Source of the DNA: Candidatus Auribacterota bacterium
Lineage (GTDB): Bacteria > Auribacterota > JAFGBW01
Direction: 5' to 3'
Assembly (NCBI GenBank): GCA_016932965.1
Contig: JAFGBW010000044.1
Location: 1-9,669, forward strand
Length of the DNA stretch: 9,669 bases
Positions 6,906-9,669 of this stretch are shown in pieces. A model generated the notes under the pieces. That model was not told the DNA's origin and ran no database searches. It was given only the letters and a program-made list of their open reading frames with translations. The translations under genes and the position numbers were made by a program. The first letter of the stretch is position 1, and the number at the start of each line of letters is the position of its first letter.

Positions 6906-7023
6906 ATTACAGATTGTGCGTATTGATTTTCCCTCATGTATTTATCTAATTTATTTTTATTAAATGAGTTACATCTTTTTTTGCTGTGTGGGATCAGTAT
7001 TTGCATTTATATTAAGGCAAGAA

Positions 7024-7028
7024 AGGGA
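7024..7028 (+). promoter_or_regulatory. Ribosome binding site that fixes the start at 7035
   Basis: AGGGA (within GAAAGGGA, 7021-7028) sits six bases before the ATG at 7035. The upstream in-frame ATG at 6936 has only AT-rich sequence before it and no such site. This decides in favour of the shorter protein. Confidence 0.7.
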
Positions 7029-7034
7029 ACGATC

Positions 7035-8138
7035 ATGAAAGAGTGGACTAAATGGAAAGTGCTGGATTACCGGCTGCCCAATCGTCATGTAGAGGTCCGT
7101 TTTGATGAAATCGTGGATCTCATGAATAAAGGAGAACTGGGGCAAAGCGACCTGGTCTGTCCTCCGAACGAGGAGAATTATCAGTTCGTTTCTAAATGTG
7201 CCCAGCTCCAGTATTATTTCGTCAAATCCTATTACGATATTTTCCATGAACATAAGACACAAAGGAAATACATAGAAAACTGTTTTGGCCTTCCGGTGAA
7301 TAAAAGAACCGCTTTTGTCCAGGAAAACTATTTTTTCTCCGCCTTTTTTAAGAAGAAAAAATTGGACCTTTTGGAAAGATGTTCTTCACAGCTCATCAAG
7401 ATCCTCGAACCCCTGGAAGAGATCAATTATATCTTCAGTGCTACCGCAGATATCGGCCTTTCGTCTTTTTTCAGCTTTTTTTTCAATACCAGCCGTTTTC
7501 TTGAAAGTTTTGTGATCATCACTAATCTGAGGATCATTCAGGCCTACTGGAATCCTAAAACCAACCGCCCCGAATCTTTTAAAAGCATCTATCTGTCCAA
7601 TATCACGGATTTTCAATTCTCGTCATCTTCCATCCAGTCTCCTAAACTGGAAATATACTTTTATAACAAATGCCTCCTGACATGGCTGAAAATGAATCCC
7701 ATTGATAAGGTCCAGCTGATGCCCGTTCTTTCAGGATTGATCAATAAAAACAGCCATCCCGCCACCAACATCAACGAGGTGTGGGTGCCGAATCTCTGCA
7801 AGTCCTGTTTTTCAAAATTAAAATCCGATTCGCTTCTTTGCCCCTATTGCGATACGGAATACAAATCTCCTTCACGGGCATCTGAACTTTCAGCACTCAT
7901 TCCGGGGCTTGGACTCATTTACAGCGGATTCAAATGGTGGGGGATCACTTCCATCATAGGGGAATTGATCTTTTTATTCGGCTGTTTCCCCTTCCTGATT
8001 TCCATGAATTATCCGATGTCCATCAATTTCATGATTCTCGGAATGATCAGCCTCTTTTTAATCATCACGCATCAGCAATGCGCCAGGACCATGGAAACGC
8101 TCGTCAAGGAGCTGCGCCCCCTGGCCAAGGGATCATAA
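7035..8138 (+). CDS. Membrane protein with PH-like domain, zinc ribbon and two C-terminal helices
   Basis: No named family is recognised for this 367-aa protein, but a domain order can be proposed. Residues 2-60 (WTKWKVLDY, then DEIVDLMNKGELGQSDLVCPP) resemble a GYF-like interaction domain. Residues about 120-235, with FLESFVIITNLRIIQAYW and SIYLSNITDFQF, resemble bacterial PH-like domains. Residues 255-272 form a zinc ribbon with Cys255-x2-Cys258 and Cys269-x2-Cys272. After this comes SALIPGLGLIYSGFKWWGI (286-304), the kind of motif seen in small TM2-type membrane modules, with helices near 303-323 and 327-346. The soluble part probably faces the cytoplasm. The start at 7035 is chosen for its ribosome binding site. 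The gene is flanked by gene-poor DNA on both sides, so it likely stands alone. The PH, GYF and TM2 assignments are inferences from pattern; the zinc ribbon is seen directly. Confidence 0.85.
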   Translation: MKEWTKWKVLDYRLPNRHVEVRFDEIVDLMNKGELGQSDLVCPPNEENYQFVSKCAQLQYYFVKSYYDIFHEHKTQRKYIENCFGLPVNKRTAFVQENYFFSAFFKKKKLDLLERCSSQLIKILEPLEEINYIFSATADIGLSSFFSFFFNTSRFLESFVIITNLRIIQAYWNPKTNRPESFKSIYLSNITDFQFSSSSIQSPKLEIYFYNKCLLTWLKMNPIDKVQLMPVLSGLINKNSHPATNINEVWVPNLCKSCFSKLKSDSLLCPYCDTEYKSPSRASELSALIPGLGLIYSGFKWWGITSIIGELIFLFGCFPFLISMNYPMSINFMILGMISLFLIITHQQCARTMETLVKELRPLAKGS

Positions 8139-8141
8139 AAG

Positions 8142-8176
8142 AATTGAGAATTAGGAATTATGAATTGAAAATGAGA
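8142..8176 (+). repeat. Tandem heptad repeat after a stop codon
   Basis: Five 7-base units in phase (AATTGAG, AATTAGG, AATTATG, AATTGAA, AATGAGA) begin three bases after the stop codon of the membrane protein gene. The first unit and its flank, ATTGAGAATT (8143-8152), are perfectly complementary to 8269-8278. The placement mirrors that of the copy after ffh. Confidence 0.75.
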
Positions 8177-8350
8177 GATGACGGAATTGTTTTTAGACAG
8201 GATTGCTGTGGATTCCCCTATCGGGTTGCGCTCTCGCCTTTGGCTCGGCTTACAGGATTTTAATCCAAAATTCTCAATCGGACTTCTGGCATTGTGCCCT
8301 TTCCCTTACGGGCGACTCGCGTCGTTCTTCTTCGCCGTCCTGGCTTTGAG

Positions 8351-8395
8351 TCTTAATTCTTTATTTAATCTTACTCCCCTTCGTGGTAAAAATTA
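8351..8395 (-). repeat. Inverted distant copy of the 509-549 segment
   Basis: Read on the - strand, this segment aligns with 509-549 of the + strand over about 45 bases with a few gaps and substitutions. The shared core is TAATTTTYACCACGRAGGGG, followed by AAG and a heptad-like AAGAATT. This shows that a longer dispersed element, not just the heptads, is shared between two intergenic regions about 7.8 kb apart. Confidence 0.6.
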
Positions 8396-8441
8396 TTTCT
8401 TAACTCATGATTATGTCTTTAACGGACCAGACAGTAAGGAG

Positions 8442-8816
8442 TTATGTATGGACAGAAGTGCTTTTCCTGGTTGCGGAGGCGATCATCTTATCCATTTCCT
8501 TGAGATCAAAGGGCTTGTAAAGAAATTTTCTGATGCCCAGCTTCTTGATTTCACTTTCAAGCGCATAAGTGACAAAGGCGGACATCACGATGATGGGGAC
8601 TTTAATCCCCTCGGCCCGGAGATGTACAATGATTTCTTTTCCGGTGGGGGGGCCCATTTTTAAATCGATCAGAACACAGTCCGGCTTATGCTCCTTGATC
8701 TGGGATTCAGCCAGTGAAGGATCGGAAAGAAATATTCCATCAATCCCTTTTTCCTTGAAATATGCGCTGAGCATTCCAAGGATTGAAATGTCGTCGTCAA
8801 TGACTATGATTTTCAT
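8442..8816 (-). CDS. Stand-alone CheY-like response regulator receiver protein
   Basis: This 124-aa protein is a complete phosphoacceptor receiver domain with no output domain. Seen directly: the acidic pocket Asp7-Asp8-Asp9 (IVIDDDISI), the phosphorylation site Asp51 (CVLIDLKMG), Ser79 in IVMSAF, and Lys101-Pro102 in FLYKPFDL. In this family a histidine kinase phosphorylates the aspartate, and the changed surface signals to a partner protein in the cytoplasm. No kinase gene is nearby, so partner and pathway are unknown. The start is supported by AAGGGA (8828-8823), six bases before the ATG. The leader has an inverted repeat (8846-8880) and a strong hairpin (8895-8928) that may control it. 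The C-terminus ends soon after helix 5, so a lost output domain is unlikely. Confidence 0.93.
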   Translation of the reverse strand: MKIIVIDDDISILGMLSAYFKEKGIDGIFLSDPSLAESQIKEHKPDCVLIDLKMGPPTGKEIIVHLRAEGIKVPIIVMSAFVTYALESEIKKLGIRKFLYKPFDLKEMDKMIASATRKSTSVHT

Positions 8817-8845
8817 GTATTTTCCCTTCAGTTACCTTCCAGGAG

Positions 8846-8880
8846 TTTTATAGCAGATGAAGGAATGGGCGGCTATAAAA
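8846..8880. promoter_or_regulatory. Inverted repeat in the leader of the receiver gene
   Basis: TTTTATAGC (8846-8854) and GCTATAAAA (8872-8880) are perfectly complementary over nine bases with a 17-base spacer. The element lies 30-64 bases upstream of the receiver ATG. It could be an operator or a leader RNA stem; the sequence alone does not decide. Confidence 0.5.
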
Positions 8881-8894
8881 AAGAATAAAACACA

Positions 8895-8928
8895 ACAGCC
8901 GTCCTTTGTTCTCACAAAGGGCGGCTGT
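8895..8928. terminator. Strong 15-bp hairpin upstream of the receiver gene
   Basis: ACAGCCGTCCTTTGT (8895-8909) pairs with ACAAAGGGCGGCTGT (8914-8928) across a four-base loop. Pairing is complete on the + strand with one G-U; on the - strand there is one A-C mismatch. The T tract is short on + (TTT) and interrupted on - (TGTGTTTTATTCTTTTTT). It sits between the receptor terminator and the receiver gene, so it does not simply end a known gene. It may be an attenuator or the end of a small RNA. Confidence 0.6.
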
Positions 8929-9035
8929 TTAGGATAGTTAATTGATTGTTACCTGGGGGCCATCATGGCAAGATTACTTCTTAAAAGAATCAAGTATCTT
9001 TAGTAATCCAAAATGGAAAGGAAAGCAGAGAAGAT

Positions 9036-9081
9036 AAAAAATCCCCCCTGGCCACTTTTCAAGGGTGACTAAGGGGGATTT
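9036..9081 (-). terminator. Rho-independent terminator of the TonB-dependent receptor gene
   Basis: On the - strand, AAATCCCCC (the complement of 9073-9081) pairs with GGGGGATTT (the complement of 9039-9047), and a run of six T follows. It starts 20 bases beyond the receptor stop codon at 9101 and reads in the correct direction. Confidence 0.75.
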
Positions 9082-9100
9082 GTTAAAACGGGTTAATTAA

Positions 9101-9669
9101 CTAGTAGTTCAGGGTTGCTCTTACATAGAATCTCCGGCCTTCCGGCGCCAGGGTTCCGGTTGTGTTTCCGGCATGCTCTCCGAACGATGGGACCCGGTCA
9201 TCGTTATCCAGAAGATTGAGTGCAACCAGCTCCAGACTCAATTTATTGTCCAGGAATTTCTTTGTCCTTAAAGTGAGGTCAATGAAATTCACGCTTGCTT
9301 TATCCTCATCTGCTTCTGCAGTGATATAAGGAATGGAATTGATGTTTCTTAAAGCCAGATTGACCCTTACCACATCCGCAAGAGAGATTTCAGTGCCGAT
9401 AAAGCTGGTCAGTTCAGGCACAAATAAAGGCTCATCGTCTGAATTGCAGGCCTCAGATACAGTCACGCCTCCGCTTAGAGTTTTTGCTTTCACTTCAGCC
9501 TTCTGATAAGAGCCGTTCCAATACACAATCCAATTCTCAACCGGCATGTATTTTAACGCCCATTCTATGCCCTTTGTTTCAATTCCGCCTGTATTATAGA
9601 ACTGGTTCAAGATACGCGGGTCGTTCACACGTGTGATCTCATCAGTCAGTTCCTGAATAAAAAGAGTCA
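9101..9669 (-). CDS. TonB-dependent outer-membrane receptor, C-terminal barrel part (5' end outside window)
   Basis: This is the last part of a TonB-dependent receptor, a 22-strand outer-membrane barrel that imports iron-siderophore complexes, cobalamin or other ligands with energy from TonB-ExbBD. The frame stays open to the window edge, so the GTG near 9628 is internal. Seen: the barrel phrase FYNTGGIETKGIEWALKYMP, alternating strands such as WIVYWNGSYQKAEVKAKT, the strand VRVNLALRNINSIPYI, FIDLTLRTKKFL, the late-barrel motif LELVALNLLDNDDRVPSFGEH, and a final strand RRFYVRATLNY ending in an aromatic residue, as required for barrel insertion. The plug domain, TonB box and signal peptide lie upstream of the gene part seen. 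The ligand cannot be inferred. A clear terminator follows the gene. Confidence 0.9.
   Translation of the reverse strand, partial: TLFIQELTDEITRVNDPRILNQFYNTGGIETKGIEWALKYMPVENWIVYWNGSYQKAEVKAKTLSGGVTVSEACNSDDEPLFVPELTSFIGTEISLADVVRVNLALRNINSIPYITAEADEDKASVNFIDLTLRTKKFLDNKLSLELVALNLLDNDDRVPSFGEHAGNTTGTLAPEGRRFYVRATLNY

Larger units (their letters stand above)
6552..7034. other. AT-rich divergent intergenic region
   Basis: This stretch of 483 bases separates two divergent genes. It contains the leftward promoter (6588-6615), a stem-loop plus palindrome (6633-6718), a weak rightward promoter candidate (6878-6905) and the ribosome binding site of the rightward gene. Between about 6720 and 6870 I see only AT-rich sequence with no gene. 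Codons 6936-7034 are open in frame with the downstream gene but are judged non-coding. Confidence 0.7.
8139..8441. other. Repeat-rich gap between membrane protein and receiver genes
   Basis: No credible gene lies in these 303 bases, which separate two convergent genes. They hold the 8142-8176 heptads, a short inverted heptad copy AATTCTCAAT at 8269-8278, and a 45-base segment at 8351-8395 inversely related to 509-549. The stretch 8190-8340 is more GC-rich and unrecognised. I see no convincing terminator for either gene. An open frame from 8178 on the + strand runs antisense into the receiver gene and looks spurious. Confidence 0.7.

Noticed and set aside
6936-7034. Longer start for the 367-aa membrane protein, adding 33 hydrophobic residues
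   Set aside because: The upstream ATG has no ribosome binding site and the added codons are AT-rich like the intergenic DNA. The ATG at 7035 has AGGGA at the right distance. A signal anchor cannot be fully excluded.
509-8395. Whole window interior as a composite transposon bounded by the inverted segments
   Set aside because: There is no transposase gene, the enclosed genes are mostly housekeeping types, and related repeats occur at several internal gaps as well.
8178-8663. Open frame of 161 codons on the + strand
   Set aside because: Its second half is antisense to the receiver gene and its first half is repeat-rich intergenic sequence. No domain is visible.
1-9669. A defence or toxin system involving the HD protein and the receiver
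   Set aside because: The HD protein belongs to a common stand-alone hydrolase family and shows no effector partner. The receiver is a plain CheY-like domain. Nothing ties them together.

Overview
The window reads as ordinary chromosomal DNA of a Gram-negative bacterium with mid-range GC content. The outer-membrane TonB-dependent receptor, the ExeA-type secretion ATPase and a secreted or lipid-anchored Gly-rich protein all point to a diderm cell. The mix of genes, and intergenic DNA full of short AT-rich heptad repeats, would fit a Desulfobacterota-type genome. That placement is only an inference: there is no rRNA or other decisive marker here.

Left part (1-3373, + strand). The 3' end of an ExeA/GspA-type AAA+ ATPase is followed by about 400 bp without a gene. 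That gap holds heptad repeats, a probable terminator, a long inverted repeat and a cluster of small hairpins. Next come ffh, the SRP GTPase, and an orphan MalK/UgpC-type ABC importer ATPase. The ffh to ABC gap carries a nested AT-rich inverted repeat made from the same heptad motif.

Centre (3357-6551, - strand). An HD-domain phosphohydrolase converges on the ABC gene; the two coding ends overlap by 17 bp and share a hairpin. Upstream of it on the same strand, 51 bp away, is an 853-aa exported protein. It has a signal peptide, a second hydrophobic segment ending in Cys-Gly, a Gly-Gly-rich tether and a large unrecognised beta-rich domain. A good sigma-70-type promoter precedes it, so the two genes probably form one transcription unit. 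A structured, AT-rich gap of nearly 500 bp follows (6552-7034).

Right part (7035-9669). A 367-aa membrane protein on the + strand appears to combine a GYF-like N-terminus, a bacterial PH-like domain, a zinc ribbon and two membrane helices. After 300 bp of repeat-rich DNA comes a stand-alone CheY-like receiver (- strand). Its leader contains an inverted repeat and a strong hairpin whose strands can pair in two ways. The window ends in the C-terminal beta-barrel part of a TonB-dependent receptor (- strand) with its own terminator.

No single pathway links these genes. The main things worth a second look are the 853-aa Gly-rich protein, the PH/zinc-ribbon membrane protein, the in-phase heptad repeat family at gene ends, and the alternative pairing upstream of the receiver gene. 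I see no CRISPR array, prophage, transposase or recognisable defence system.
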